DNA of 64,000 nucleotides, from assembly GCA_963678675.1 (NCBI GenBank), contig OY783192.1:22426375-22490374 (forward strand), read 5' to 3'. The notes under the pieces were generated by a model. The model was not told where the DNA came from and made no database searches. It was given only the letters and a program-made list of their open reading frames with translations. The DNA is from Xiphydria camelus. Taxonomy: Eukaryota; Arthropoda; Insecta; Hymenoptera; Xiphydriidae. This document shows positions 23,316-33,435 of this stretch, in pieces. How positions within the stretch are numbered: position 1 is the first letter of the stretch; the number at the start of each line of letters is the position of its first letter. Position numbers and translations under genes: made by a program.

Positions 23316-23892
23316 TTTAAAATTTGAAACAAGAGTTGAGAATTATTTTGGGAGAGAAGGGAGGGGGGCAATTCGCTAAAAGGAGTGGACTGTATTGTTG
23401 AGTGAATAAATTCAAGATCTTTAGCTCGCACGCGTTGCTCGAGTAGAGGAAATCACGAAGGACTCGAGCGAGGAATAAACGATGCGCGACGAAGTTCGTG
23501 ACAATTTGGAAGAGACTGGCGAGGCAGGGGTACGCTTCGACATAAGGGCTGGTTTTCTTCTCCACGGTGGGAGAAGAAAAATCGGTGGGAGAAGAACAAT
23601 TGCACGAAAACAGAGCGTGAGAGTGAATCTCGGAAAGGCCACCAGATTTCGGCACAGTCCGGTTGGCGCCGTCCAGGGACACGTTTATGGCCGTTCTGCA
23701 CATGCTCGAGGATAGTGCCCGTGCCCTCTCGCGAAGCTCCCGACATTGGAGAATAGGATCGAGGCACCTCGCGCTTTTCGAGACACATCGGCCACGACAA
23801 GTGTCCCGCCATGAGGCTCCTGAAATTGGAGAACAAGGTCGCGACGCCTTGCTCTCGCCGCGATGAGAGCGGCGAAAACAAACTTGCTTGAA

Positions 23893-24174
23893 CGCTTCGC
23901 TTCGCTCGACTATCGGCGTATTGCTCTGCGCTCCACTATGCGTGTTCCAATAAGAAAGTACAGGTTTGTTTTCGTCGCTTTGCTCTCCGTTTTCATCGCT
24001 GCTTTGCTCTCCGCTCCACTATGTGCGTAGTGACCGCTTCGCTTTGCTCGACTATCGGCGTATTGCTCTGCGCTCGACTATGCGTGTTCCAATAAGAAAG
24101 TACAGGTTTGTTTTCACTGCTTTGCTCTCCGCTTTCATCGCTGCTTTGCTCTCCGCTCCACTATGTGCGTAGCC
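23893..24174. repeat. Right subterminal duplication of Harbinger-1
   Basis: A block containing CGCTCGACTATCGGCGTATT, CCAATAAGAAAGTACAGGTT and TTCATCGCTGCTTTGCTCTC occurs twice (about 23896-24030 and 24031-24174). Both copies end in the terminal sequence CCGCTCCACTATGTGCGTAG, so the right end carries a duplicated terminus. The outermost one matches the left end. Confidence 0.75.
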
Positions 24175-24177
24175 TAA

Positions 24178-24516
24178 AGTGAAAGTTCATTTATTTTGCT
24201 CAATGGCCGGGACGACTGATTTGAGAGCGCCAACTTGGCAACGGAACACAGAGCACAGCCTAAACGAGGTTAGGGAGCAGACGAAGAGGTTGAATAGAAC
24301 CCGAGAGAGACAGACTGCGCGCGGCTGCCACGGTCGCCACCATCCGGCGTTAGTTGTATGCGTACGTATTCATGTATCATACTTTTAAGTGTGCGTGAAT
24401 AGAACGAGACTGTACCTCACAAAAACTTTTTCCTTCAATTCGGACCTTTTTGACTGAGCGTAACGCCAACCCAGAGCGTCCAAAATTGTTACGTGCATCG
24501 TCTCCATTGAACCTTC
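24178..24516. other. Interval between Harbinger-1 and piggyBac, no gene seen
   Basis: About 340 bases of moderately GC-rich sequence with a 69-codon frame (24179-24388) of no recognisable family. It contains neither terminal repeats nor an RNA gene that I can identify. Confidence 0.35.
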
Positions 24517-24520
24517 TTAA

Positions 24521-27423
24521 CCCTTTCCGGACCCCGCCTGACGCCCTATTCTGACGCTAAGCGAAGCACTACTTTTAGAGGTCTGCGTAGCGACGCGCTA
24601 GGTTCGTTCAGTCTTTTGATCAGAAAACTCGCAACTGTTGAGATATCGCTGACCAGTTTTTTTTATTAGAAAGGTGAAAGATGTATCTAATACTATATGC
24701 AAAGATAATAACGATAAACTGCAGAACTTTTTTTTAGAGTAGGTTAAAATTTAATTTTCTTACAATTTTGTTGGAGGAAAAACTGCAATTTTTTTTTCGT
24801 TGCTATTTTTGTCGCTATAAAGTTTTCGTTAGACGCGTTTGAGAAGTACTATTATTTTCGCACAAGCTTAAGCTTTAAAACGGTATATAATATTCGGGTT
24901 TTTGTAACTCTGCTTTGGATTTAGGAGTCGAAATAAAAAAAGTAGTCGCTCAGGTTTTTTTCGCTTATGGCACAAAAAGTTACGTTATATTTGGCAAAAC
25001 TTCTTGCTGTATAGATAAGTATAAAAATATACAAATGGTATCATATTTGCTATGAAAAACTTCATATGGCACAATTAGGAAATTTAAATGGCTCAAACTA
25101 CCCTACGGAACTTGGCAACAGTATGATAAACGTTATAGCAATTGTCCATGCAAAGTGCCGGATTCGTCGGGCACGTCTTACAGAAATAGTTAGACGTTTT
25201 TCGGCCCTTCGGCTTGCTGCGGTCGCTACATACTGCGCAATCCCTGCTGGTTTTTCCCTTTTTGATTTCGTGAAACAACCCGTTCATTCTTTGGATATCA
25301 CCGTCGGCTGAACGGGGGCGTTTTCTCTTGGGGGCTACTCTCCAGTCTCCTATCAGCTGGTCGATTACGCGCAGACGAAAGTCGATATGGTCATCCTGCA
25401 CACAATTACACATAAATATCAGGTCCAATATTTTTTAGGTAATAATTGCCCCCCACCCGCCACCCCCTCGTAATAAAATCTTACCGGTTTCAGTCCTTTC
25501 TGTTTTCGTATTTCGGAGAACAAGATGAACGCGTTGACCATTGAGACCTCCATAATCCAGAATAACACCTTCTTCCACCATTTCTTAGATTTGCGAGCGA
25601 AATTATAAGACGAACAATAGTGGTCCGCTCGATCCACTCCGCCCATGTGCGCCGTATAGTCCGCTATTGCAGCGGGCTTTGTGATCTCTTCATGGACGCC
25701 ACCCGCTTTTACCCGCGAAACCTGCGTCGTTTGGTCCCCGTGATACGTAGACAGTGCGAGGACCGGCCTTTTGTCTTTCCACGCAATGACAGTCGTGTTG
25801 TTTTTCCTCAAAACTAAAATTTTGCCCTTCGTTAGTTTTGATAGCTGCTTGCCTTTGACCTAAACAAAAAAAGTTTTTTTTGTAACTAGTTTATTTCTTA
25901 TTTAGTTTCGTTTTACAAAATTCACGGTAAAATAGCTTACCTCAAGGGGAAGATTTTTCCTGTTGCTCATTATTGTACCAGTTGTGTGAATTTTCATTCT
26001 CAGCAGCTCGTCGGCAAGGTCGACGCCGGTGTAGAACCTGTCTGTATACAGGTGGCGCCCTTCCGCCGGACAATCGTCCTGCACTTTCTTCACTAAGTGG
26101 AGCACTATCCGTGAGGTGAACGGGAGTTCTGGGCGAATCAGGCTATCTGTCGTAGGTGAGCCAAAATAAACGACAAATCCTACAACATAGCCGGTTGCTG
26201 AGCAGCTGACCATGTAGGCACGTAACCCCCATTTTTTCGGTTTTTGGGGGTTGTAACACTTGAATATCACTCTGCCCTTGAAAGCGATTGTCGACTCGTC
26301 CACGCAGATATTCTCTCCGGGTGAAAAAACTTCTCGGCACTTCTTGTCGATGTACTCAACGATGTTCTGCACTTTTTGGCCGCGAGTTTGCATATTCTGA
26401 CCACCGGGAGGTGGTGGCTGCAGGTGTAACGCCCGAAAAATTTGGAAGAACCGGCGTCGAGTGAACACAGCCCGGAAAATGTCCTGTCGCGTGAGCTTGT
26501 TCGTCGCGTGATAGTCAGTAAATCGAGGTTTACCATTTATAGCCATCAAAAAAATATAGCCCAAAAACACTTGCAACTCTTCCACTGTAACATCAAAAAA
26601 ATTGAACCACTGAGAGTTGCGCGTAATCGGGGAGGCCTCTTCAATTTTTGCTTTTGCAAATCGGTTTGTATCATCACAAATACTTTTCAAAAGGTTGTCG
26701 GTAAAAAACAATTTGAAAAAGTCACTTTCACTTTCACAATCACTGACACAATTTGAAGGGCCAAGGCGATCCGGGTTGAAATTTATTTTCGGAAGCTCTT
26801 CGTTATTTCCAAAAATATCTCTCCAAACACCAAGATCTGCAGCACCCTCATCATCATCCTGTTCATCATCCTCTTCGTCCTCGTCATCTTGATCTCCATC
26901 ATCATCTACATCCTCTTCAAAATTTTCGTCACTCTCCGAATCTTGGCAAAAGGATTCGTCAAGTGCCGCCTGTATTTCCGCCTGTGTAAGAGGCCTTTCA
27001 CCTTTTTGCCGAGGCATAATAATTTACCTATAACTCTAACTCTCTACTTCCTATATAACCTGTCACTATGTACTTTTGGCAGTCCACCGTAAACAATGCC
27101 AAATAAAACCGGTTCCTGCCTGTCACAACACGTCCAGACCACACGCCTTGTTATTGCCCAGCAGCCGCTCTGTCGCCTCACTCTTCCTTCCACTTTCCCC
27201 GCTTCTGTCGCGTCACGAAGCCCCGCCTTCTTCTCGCTACCAATACTACTGCATAATTCATTTCTTTCCCAACAGTTGAAGCCACTAATCGTGTCGCTAC
27301 TCCAAACGGTTCCTAAGTTACGTACATTGTAAGAGAGCCGTGTTTTCGGGCAACTATAGCTGCCTCGCGTCTTTTCCGGCCGGGCGCGCTCGGCAAGTAT
27401 AGCTGCCTCGGGTCTCGAAAGGG
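24521..27423 (-). mobile_element. Complete piggyBac-type transposon, 2.9 kb, TTAA target duplication
   Basis: TTAA at 24517-24520 and 27424-27427 flank inverted ends that start CCCTTTC on both sides (left CCCTTTCCGGACCCCG, right complement CCCTTTCGAGACCCGAG). TTAA target sites and C-rich ends are diagnostic of piggyBac elements. Just inside the right end there is a repeated TATAGCTGCCTCG word, a possible transposase binding repeat. The single gene inside (minus strand) is spliced and without visible lesions, so this copy is a candidate for a currently or recently active autonomous element. Confidence 0.92.
25093..27017 (-). CDS. piggyBac transposase, three exons, 584 residues, apparently intact
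   Basis: Exons are 27017-25941, 25859-25485 and 25395-25093. Both introns (79-90 bases) have GT-AG ends and keep the frame, joining LPLE to VKGKQL and GLKP to DDHID. Residues 1-100 are acidic (a D/E run at about 30-57). The DDE_Tnp_1_7 core holds the piggyBac aspartates: D240 in ICVDEST, D326 in LYTDRFYTG and D435 in GGVDRADHY. A C-terminal cysteine-rich domain (CAVC, CKTCP, LCMDNC, YH) resembles the zinc-binding domain that piggyBac transposases use to bind their ends. Length matches the family (~590 residues). It would catalyse hairpin-intermediate cut-and-paste transposition into TTAA. Upstream of the ATG about 400 bases reach the element end and should contain the promoter. An older hypothesis would be domestication, but the flanking ends and TTAA argue for a mobile element. 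Confidence 0.93.
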
Positions 27424-27440
27424 TTAAAACGCCCCTCGGG

Positions 27441-27481
27441 TCTCTCTCTCTCTCCCACCCCCCCCCTCTCTCTCTCTCTCG

Positions 27482-27513
<32 letters not shown>
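27441..27513. repeat. CT microsatellite with a C-rich interruption
   Basis: About 73 bases of (CT)n interrupted by a C9-10 run and by CGCT units, lying immediately to the right of the piggyBac TTAA and upstream of the LINE ORF1. Confidence 0.9.
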
Positions 27514-27959
27514 GTGAGCGTGGTGTGACGTGCTCTTGCTTGCTGCTGTTCTTTTTGGACTCGTTTTGCTTGTTCTCGTTTGCGGGCGCTTTCTGCTTGC
27601 GAGTGTCGTATGTGCCTTTTTGCGGGGATCTTTTCTGTTGCCTTCTCTATTCTGGGAGAGTCCGTAATTTGGAAATATTTGAGTTGCCAGCCGAAGATCC
27701 AGTGTTGAGGTTAGTTTTGCCGTCTATTTTTCTGGCCACTGCGCACGGATCCTGCGCAGTCCTCACTCCACTGTGAAAGAATTAGACTGGAATAGTGCAG
27801 TGTCGCCGCCTGGTGGCATTCCTGCACACTGTTGACTCTCTAGCTGTGATCGGCTGGGACTGCTCCTTCCTCTACCACGGTGCTACTTGTGACTGGGCGC
27901 CAATTTGAATCAGCCGTCTCCTGGGTATTTCGTCACTCTCTTGTGTACTTTAACCCAAC

Positions 27960-29015
27960 ATGGCTAGTGCGCCAAATGATGGTGATTCTGATGCGTCATG
28001 CTTCTCTGCTACCTTCAACAACAGCCGGAAGCGTCACCGAGAGGATGATGATACTAAAGATCCGATCAGGAAACCTCCTAATAAATCTGGGAGAACCAAG
28101 AAAGCTACATCTGACCCAGTCTTGGATAAGTTGATGTCAATAGCTGCAAACCAGGAAAAACAAAGTGCTCTTTTGCAGGAGTTACCGGCTATTCGAGTCG
28201 CCATAGATACCATCAGTAATGACCTAGCTGCTTTAAAAGATACTACTAGTCGTCTCTCAGTCACTAATGATTCACTTGTGGCCAAAACTGATCAGTTAAC
28301 ACGTGAGAACTCGGACCTGAGAGCGTCGCTCGTGGAACTGGAGGCTCGGGTCGACAGATTACCAGCGGCTGGGGGGAGTTCTGTACCTAGTGCTGATTGG
28401 CTTTCCACGTAAACTGCAGCCACTAACGCTAGTGCCCTATGCTTTCAACGCCAACGTTCTATTCACCAATCAATTGCGGAACTGACCATCTCCGGCCTTT
28501 CCATCGGGATTATTGGGCAGAATGCACTGCTCCAGCTTTTCAATGCGATTGCTATTGCGCTCAAGGTGGAATTATCACCAGGGGACTTACTGAGTGCCCG
28601 CCTGCTCAGAAAGACTGATCAGCCTGCATCTAATACTACGCCCATGATGCTAAACAAGACTACCTTCGCCGTCGTTTGTAAAGACATGTCCATAATGTCT
28701 CGCATCGTGGGTGCCAAGCGGTCACACGGTCTGCTCAAATATTCCGAACTCGACACAGCTACATTCACTGCCCCGGAGCTCTCCATTGGTCAACATGGCG
28801 ACCCGATCATTAACATAAATGAGCTACTATCTATGCACGTTCTTAAGTTACTACAAGCGGCTAAATCAGGACTAAAGGAGGTTGGCTTTAGGCACATATG
28901 GTGCCGTAATCTAACTGTATTTGCTAAGGCTACGGATGATGGGGTAGTTCAGATCGTCAACTCATTGGCTGATATTCCACGCATAGCTCACATGTACTCG
29001 ATCCGGGCCGAATGA
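27960..29015 (+). pseudogene. LINE ORF1 protein: coiled coil plus nucleic-acid-binding domain, one in-frame stop
   Basis: A single frame runs 351 codons from ATG 27960 to 29015, broken only by a TAA at 28410-28412. Residues 1-45 are basic (KRHRED, KKPPNKSGRTKK-like). A heptad-rich coiled coil (LLQELPAIRVAIDTISNDLAALKD onwards, about 60-135) follows. After the stop comes a compact domain with IHQSIAELTISGLS, LSARLLRK, FAVVCKDMSIMSRIVGAKR, a LLQAAKSGLKEVGFRHIWCRN segment and IVNSLADI. This arrangement is that of the first open frame of arthropod non-LTR retrotransposons, in which a trimerising coiled coil precedes an RNA-binding fold. No endonuclease/reverse transcriptase frame follows; the sequence is cut off about 65 bases later by the Helitron end. 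Confidence 0.75.
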
Positions 29016-29261
29016 CGCTCGCGACCTCTATACTCATTCTATACTCTTTTGAATTTGTTTAAATTCAATTATTTAATTACTAGCATATGTGGCCCTCGCT
29101 CCGCTCGGGAAAGCTAGTGAGTTCCCGCAAAATGTAAATTAAAGGGATAAACTTTCAACTCCAAAAATCATAAAGCTGAACAATAAGTCATCATATTCTC
29201 AATACAACAGCGCTTAACGTCGGTGAAAGAAAGCTCCCTTCTTTATTTGATTGCATATGTG

Positions 29262-29520
29262 CTATTGGAAATTGAATTCTTTTGAATTGAAACGGCAGTT
29301 CAGTGGATATAAGGGGTATCCTCTGAATAATGCTGTTTCTCCTTTACATTTTTCCGACATTATTTGTGCTTCAATTATATTGTTTGATAACTGCTTCACG
29401 GTCATTCTTGTTCCATTACATAATCCGGGTAAATCTAAATTCCTTAACGAAATAATTGGTGATCCTTTTTTTAATCTCAAACAGTGCAAAGGCATCCCTG
29501 GCACATTCAATGAATTTAAA
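29262..29520 (-). pseudogene. C-terminal fragment of Helitron Pif1-type helicase
   Basis: The minus-strand frame ending at 29262 reads LKKGSPIISLRNLDLPGLCNG, TRMTVKQLSNNIIEAQIM, then YPLYPLNCRFNSKEFNFQ and a stop. The GSPI-x-LLRNLD...CNGTR order is the conserved C-terminal signature of Pif1-family helicases in Helitron RepHel proteins. The replication-initiator domain and helicase motifs I-V are missing here, so the small element is non-autonomous. The paralogue at 60867-61133 preserves the same segment. Confidence 0.8.
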
Positions 29521-29544
29521 AATTCTGTGGGCCCGAAAACATTT

Positions 29545-29700
29545 TAGAACTTTCTAGAAAGTTCTGTAGCATTCTAGAATATTTCAGAACTTTGTAGAAT
29601 ATTCTGGAACATTCTAAAACTTTCTGGAATATTTCAGAACAATCTAGAATATTCTTGAACATTTTGGAACAGCCGAGAACATTCTGGAAGGGTCCGCGAT
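29545..29700. repeat. Minisatellite of TTCTAGAA-type words inside the Helitron
   Basis: About 12 imperfect copies of a ~10-13 base word (AACTTTCTAGAA, AACATTCTAGAA, AACTTTGTAGAA and similar). The same type of array lies in the sister Helitron at 60670-60865. Confidence 0.75.
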
Positions 29701-29945
29701 ATTTTTGAAATTTTATGTCACTGTAAAGCACTTGAGATAGTCGCTGGAAGAAGTCCATTGGTGGGCGGCACCCTTTTAACCTCTGTATCTTCTGAACCAA
29801 CCCCTGCAGTTCCAAAACAAAAAATTCTTCATCGATGGGGGATGTAGGGCTACCATACCCTATAATCCCCATGGGGCAACGATTAGCGGTTCCAGAGTTT
29901 TATGGGAACGCACAGACTAACCACACTTACTTTTATTATATATAT

Positions 29946-30270
29946 ATTGATTGATTTAATAAAATGTATTGTAAAATTGGTAAAATATTGTAAAATATGT
30001 TGTTAATATTTGTAAAATATTACTTAAAATGTGTATAGCTTGTATAGCCTACACAGCACCACATATTGCTACAAGATTGCGATAGAAGTGAAATTTCTGA
30101 AGGTCATGTGGGTAAGGAGTAGGTGAAAAGTTGATTAATCCAGAAAACACGTTATTATTTAAAATATTAGCAATAGTAAACAGAAAACACACATTATTAT
30201 TCAAAATATTAGCAATAGTAAAAAATGTACAATTTATTCATGTTCTAAATTCCACGACGACGAAACTACC
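29946..30270. other. AT-rich interval between Helitron and TTAA MITE
   Basis: Contains a tandem pair of ~33 bases (CAGAAAACAC, TTAAAATATTAGCAATAGTA) at 30148-30217. The minus strand from about 30270 down may continue the Helitron protein remnant for a few codons (an LR-x-FRRRGI segment) before stops dominate. Nothing else recognised. Confidence 0.4.
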
Positions 30271-30274
30271 TTAA

Positions 30275-30829
30275 CACGTTCGTCGCCCAACGCGATTCGG
30301 TTGAATTTCTCACGGGGCCCAAATCTGACTGTCGCACTATAGGCGGAAACGCCGAAAAGTTAACGGATTAACCTGAATTCGGATACCCAGGGATTTTCGG
30401 GGTCGCTGATTACGAATCCGAGGCCAGAATTGCAAAATTCATAGATGGCGCCATAATCCGCGCATGCGCTGTATTGTGGCGCCATCTAGGAATTTTGCAA
30501 TTCTGGCCTTGGATTCGTAATCAGCGACCCCGAAAACCCCCGAATACCCGAATTCAGGTTAATCCGTTAACTTTTCGACATTATAAAGGACCCATTTTAT
30601 CATAAATATAAATTAATAAAAAGTATACTATAATGTGTATACTTTTAATATTTCTGTGTTGTATATCCTAAATTTATATTTCAGTGCTTACTTCATTAAA
30701 TTCTTTTTTAAAATCCAACTGAAAATCATGTTTATCTTGAACAAGAAGAGCGTCACCCGTACTTGGGTGACGGGGCCCCCACGGAAGCACACCCGTCACC
30801 CAAGTACGGGTGACGCGGCGACGAACGTG
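30275..30829. mobile_element. 555 bp MITE with TTAA target duplication (piggyBac-type)
   Basis: TTAA at 30271-30274 and 30830-30833 flank inverted ends CACGTTCGTCGCC. Inside, a large hairpin (30352-30585; arms share GTTAACGGATTAACCTGAAT, GGGGTCGCTGATTACGAATC and TTGCAAAATTC) and a second perfect-looking hairpin (30751-30814; GTCACCCGTACTTGGGTGAC) occupy most of the sequence. It has no gene. TTAA targets and a C-initial end suggest mobilisation by a piggyBac transposase. The ends do not match the CCCTTTC ends of the 24521-27423 element, so a different piggyBac would be needed. Confidence 0.85.
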
Positions 30830-30833
30830 TTAA

Positions 30834-31074
30834 TTCACTCGTTGCCATCATGAATGGTGTCACTCGTACATGGTCTCTGAATGTCCTAAAATGGCCCAGA
30901 TAAATGGCTGGAAAGGAAAGTTCTTGTGCATGTTTATCAAAAAGCAAACTCTTTGGAAGATTCTTTTCACCAGGTGCAATCCTCAAGTACTTTTTATCGT
31001 TCCATAAAAGAGTCTGTTGCTGGGCTATCTTCTATTGGTATATCTTCACTTACAGTCCATGGAATTGATACATT
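30834..31074 (-). pseudogene. Helitron protein remnant, second block
   Basis: The minus-strand frame reads KKYLRIAPGEKNLPKSLLFD, then HAQELSFPAIYLGHFRTFRD and VRVTPFMMATSE, and ends exactly at the TTAA that received the MITE. This is the continuation of the N-terminal (DUF6570-type) region of insect Helitron proteins begun at 38294-39120. It is separated from that block by the 7.2 kb inverted-repeat element. After removing both insertions the minus-strand order is correct: cysteine motif, LVSERLVSP block, then this block. Confidence 0.7.
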
Positions 31075-31754
31075 TTACCTTGCATGAATTGAGGTAGTTC
31101 TGATTTTTTGATATGTTGTATGTGATGAAGTCGTAATGATAAATCCGAGTTTTCGACCTTGGAAGCCCTCCGGATCATTGTTAAATACTTGAACAATCGC
31201 TAAATTTTAGGACTTTTTTCAGTTTTTGTCAATTTTGACCACCAAGGACTAATGTTACGGCAAAATCATTATATAGAATTTTAAAGAAAATAAAATTTGC
31301 AACAAAATGAGATGAATTTGGTCTTGGTAGGCTAAATAGTTTCAAAGATACAGCAATTCAAAGTTTTGCTAAATTTCTAAAAAAAGGAAATTTTAGTTTT
31401 TTTTTCAGTTTTTGTCAATATTGATCACTAAGGACCCATTTAACGGGAAAAGTTATTATATATATTATTAAGAAGGACTTTCAACAAAACGAGACTAATT
31501 TTGTTTATTTAGACCTAGTAGTTCCTGAGATACAGCTGTCCAAAGTTGATGAGGTTAGTAAGCAGATATTAAAAGGATGGTTTGTAAAATGAAGTACGGC
31601 CGTTAACGAAAAAAGCATTATAATTTATTTTAAAAACCATTGTATTAAATATAAAATTATTATTTCAAATTTTTGTTGTAATATGAAACACCTCATTGTA
31701 TATGATCAGTACTGCGTGGGAAATTGTTATTTTTTACAATCACGGTCTTCTATA

Positions 31755-32749
31755 CGTTTTCAGCGAGTTTGGTATTACAGAATTCACATCCTGCAAAAAA
31801 TCATATGAGGGCGGGTATTCTGTTGTGTTGTACACTTGAGAGCGAATATCCTCCCGGATAATATCAGTTGCTGCTTTAACCATCCGAAGTCGCTCTTCTT
31901 GTGGATCTGATTTCTGTTCAGCAAACCAGGCATCTGATAAAATTTTGAATCCAATATTTTTGAAGCAAACAATTGTTTGATGTGGTAATTAGTATTACGT
32001 CATCTCGGTACTTTTTAATTGGGCGACCTTTAATGGTTCGCACATCAATTGGGTTCTGACCTAGCAGCTCAGTCAACTCTGTCAGGGAAGACTGGCACTC
32101 TTCCGAGTTTTCTTCTAGGAAGTCGAACATTTTATCCATGACTTCATCAACAGTTCCACGAGTATGTTCTCCCCTCTGTAGTCCTTTTCTAACAAGTCTG
32201 TACAGCTTCCTCTGGCAAAACCGATAATATCTTGCATCTAGTGCAGGCAAATCGGTATCTTCTGAGATGTGTTCTATTATTTTCAGTGCCCATTCATCGC
32301 CTATTTTCTCAGCTGCTTTCAATAAGGTTGAAACCAGCTGCAAGTTCTCCACGGCAATCACATTATTTCTTTTTTCAGTCTTGTTTTTTTTTCTGAGCTT
32401 CAATGAATTTAACAGTTATTTGCTCTCCACATAAAAAACAGTTCTCTCTGAAGTTGAACTGCTCCGTTGAACTTCTTGTAGGTCTCGCTGATCTCACTTC
32501 CTTTTCCCCACGTTGCACAGCTGCTTTTATCAATTTGGGATTGGTGTATCTTTTTTGATACGCGCGATGCACTGAAATCTCGCGTACTTCCTGCAGTAAA
32601 CGTTCGTGTTCTCGGTTTTTTAATTTAATACTGCACGTAAACAGGGTTTTCACTTCACTCTGTTTCACCAAAATCACTTCACCTTCACTCAAACTATCAG
32701 TGCATATAAAGCAACGGGAATCAACGGAGGCTTGTGCACTCTCGATCAT
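31755..32749 (-). pseudogene. Broken TE-associated protein with CxxC zinc-binding motifs
   Basis: Three minus-strand segments form one protein when frame changes are allowed. The first (from 32749) has RCFICTDSLSEGEVILV, and CFLCGEQI near its end. The frame shifts at an A-rich homopolymer (about 32386-32393) into a segment with AVENLQLVSTLLKAAEKIGD, LDARYYRFCQRKLYRLV and EECQSSLTELTELLG. It shifts again near 31985 into IVCFKNIGFKILSDAWF, ATDIIREDIRSQVY and YPPSYDFLQDVN, ending at about 31755. The paired CxxC motifs suggest a zinc ribbon. Proteins of this arrangement recur in invertebrate genomes in repetitive contexts, but I cannot name the family or a function. No DDE or polymerase motif is visible. 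It may be the accessory gene of the 7.2 kb element. Confidence 0.55.
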
Positions 32750-33435
32750 ATTATTATTAATTCACTTTCGAACTGAACGCTTTACGTAACTTTTAGAACA
32801 TATCTAACTCGGCCGAATAGATGTGAGCCACTGGCGAATACAGGCAGTTAGTTTCACATTGTAATGTTCCGTCGCAGTGAACGACGGAATGTTGAATGTT
32901 GATTCACAGCATCACTCATAAATAACTCGCCGACTATAATTAATCGCGTTATCAGCGAAACGACACATTTTGGTGAGCGTAGGTTGTTAATACCTCGGTT
33001 CCGTACCTTTCCCGGAAAGAAGGTATCGGACAGATCACCATAAGCCGTCTCTCGCGGTGACGCTAATGTCGAGCCGGTTTAAGAGGAGGAATGACGAATG
33101 CAGTCAATGGCCAATTAGGGAAAACTTAATGACAAGCATATCCAGGAATTCAATTCACTATTGATTCCCACAGTCGAGAACGAGCATACGGCTTTCTCGA
33201 TCGTGAAGTACGAGACTCGGGAAATCGTAATTAATGGTACCCTCGCACTTTGGACTCGGGCAGTGTACGATTAATTAAACTAGCCGATAGATTCAAAGAC
33301 ATCTTCCTGTACGTTCGGTTAATTCGCACAGCCGCGTCACGTATAGTGTACTCGCGATTTACGAGCCCGAGGAGATCCGAAAGACTTTGATCGCGCTGCG
33401 GCCGAACAGTAGCATTGGACTTGTGAGTTCGGTAT
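32750..33435. other. Interval inside the 7.2 kb element without a recognised gene
   Basis: The part 32930-33070 shares a diverged direct relationship with 35896-36035 (CATAAATA-CTCGCC, GAAACG, a TACCTTTCC(C/T)GGAAA segment, then ATCGGA). Otherwise I see no gene or terminal repeat. Confidence 0.4.

Larger units (their letters stand above)
20927..24174 (+). mobile_element. Harbinger-1: nearly complete PIF/Harbinger DNA transposon, 3.25 kb
   Basis: The terminal inverted repeats begin GGCTACGCACATAGTGGAGC and run for over 60 bases with near identity at both ends. The element is flanked by TTA on the left (20924-20926) and TAA on the right (24175-24177), consistent with the 3 bp TWA-type targets of PIF/Harbinger elements although not identical. 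It carries the two standard Harbinger genes: a DDE transposase (plus strand, 21130-23137) and a MADF/Myb-type partner (minus strand, 23315-21585). Each gene has one frameshift and is otherwise intact, and the ends are well preserved, so this is a fairly young copy. Confidence 0.9.
29080..29945 (-). mobile_element. Small Helitron, minus strand, with 3' terminus CTAG
   Basis: Read on the minus strand it starts near 29945 in a TATAATAAAAGTAAGTGTGG segment and ends at CTAG (29083-29080) followed by T, as Helitrons do (CTRR end inserted before T). A GC-rich run (CCCGAGCGGAGCGAGGGCC) lies about 10 bases before the end, the usual position of the terminal hairpin. The same start, end and interior are found on the plus strand at 60238-61307, fixing both boundaries. 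Internal parts are a 178 bp unit, a minisatellite of TTCTAGAA-like words and the last ~80 codons of the helicase. Confidence 0.8.

Noticed and set aside
20924..24177. Exact 3 bp target duplication for Harbinger-1
   Set aside because: The flanks are TTA and TAA, which are not identical. The element is still assigned by ends and genes, but I do not claim a perfect duplication.
26617..26892. Plus-strand frames opposite the piggyBac gene, ending in a poly-serine run
   Set aside because: They are antisense shadows of the piggyBac acidic N-terminus; the serine run is the complement of the D/E codons.
27525..27776. 83-codon frame rich in F, L and C upstream of the LINE ORF1
   Set aside because: Hydrophobic composition comes from T-rich sequence in what is probably the LINE 5' untranslated region. 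No signal-peptide logic or homologue.
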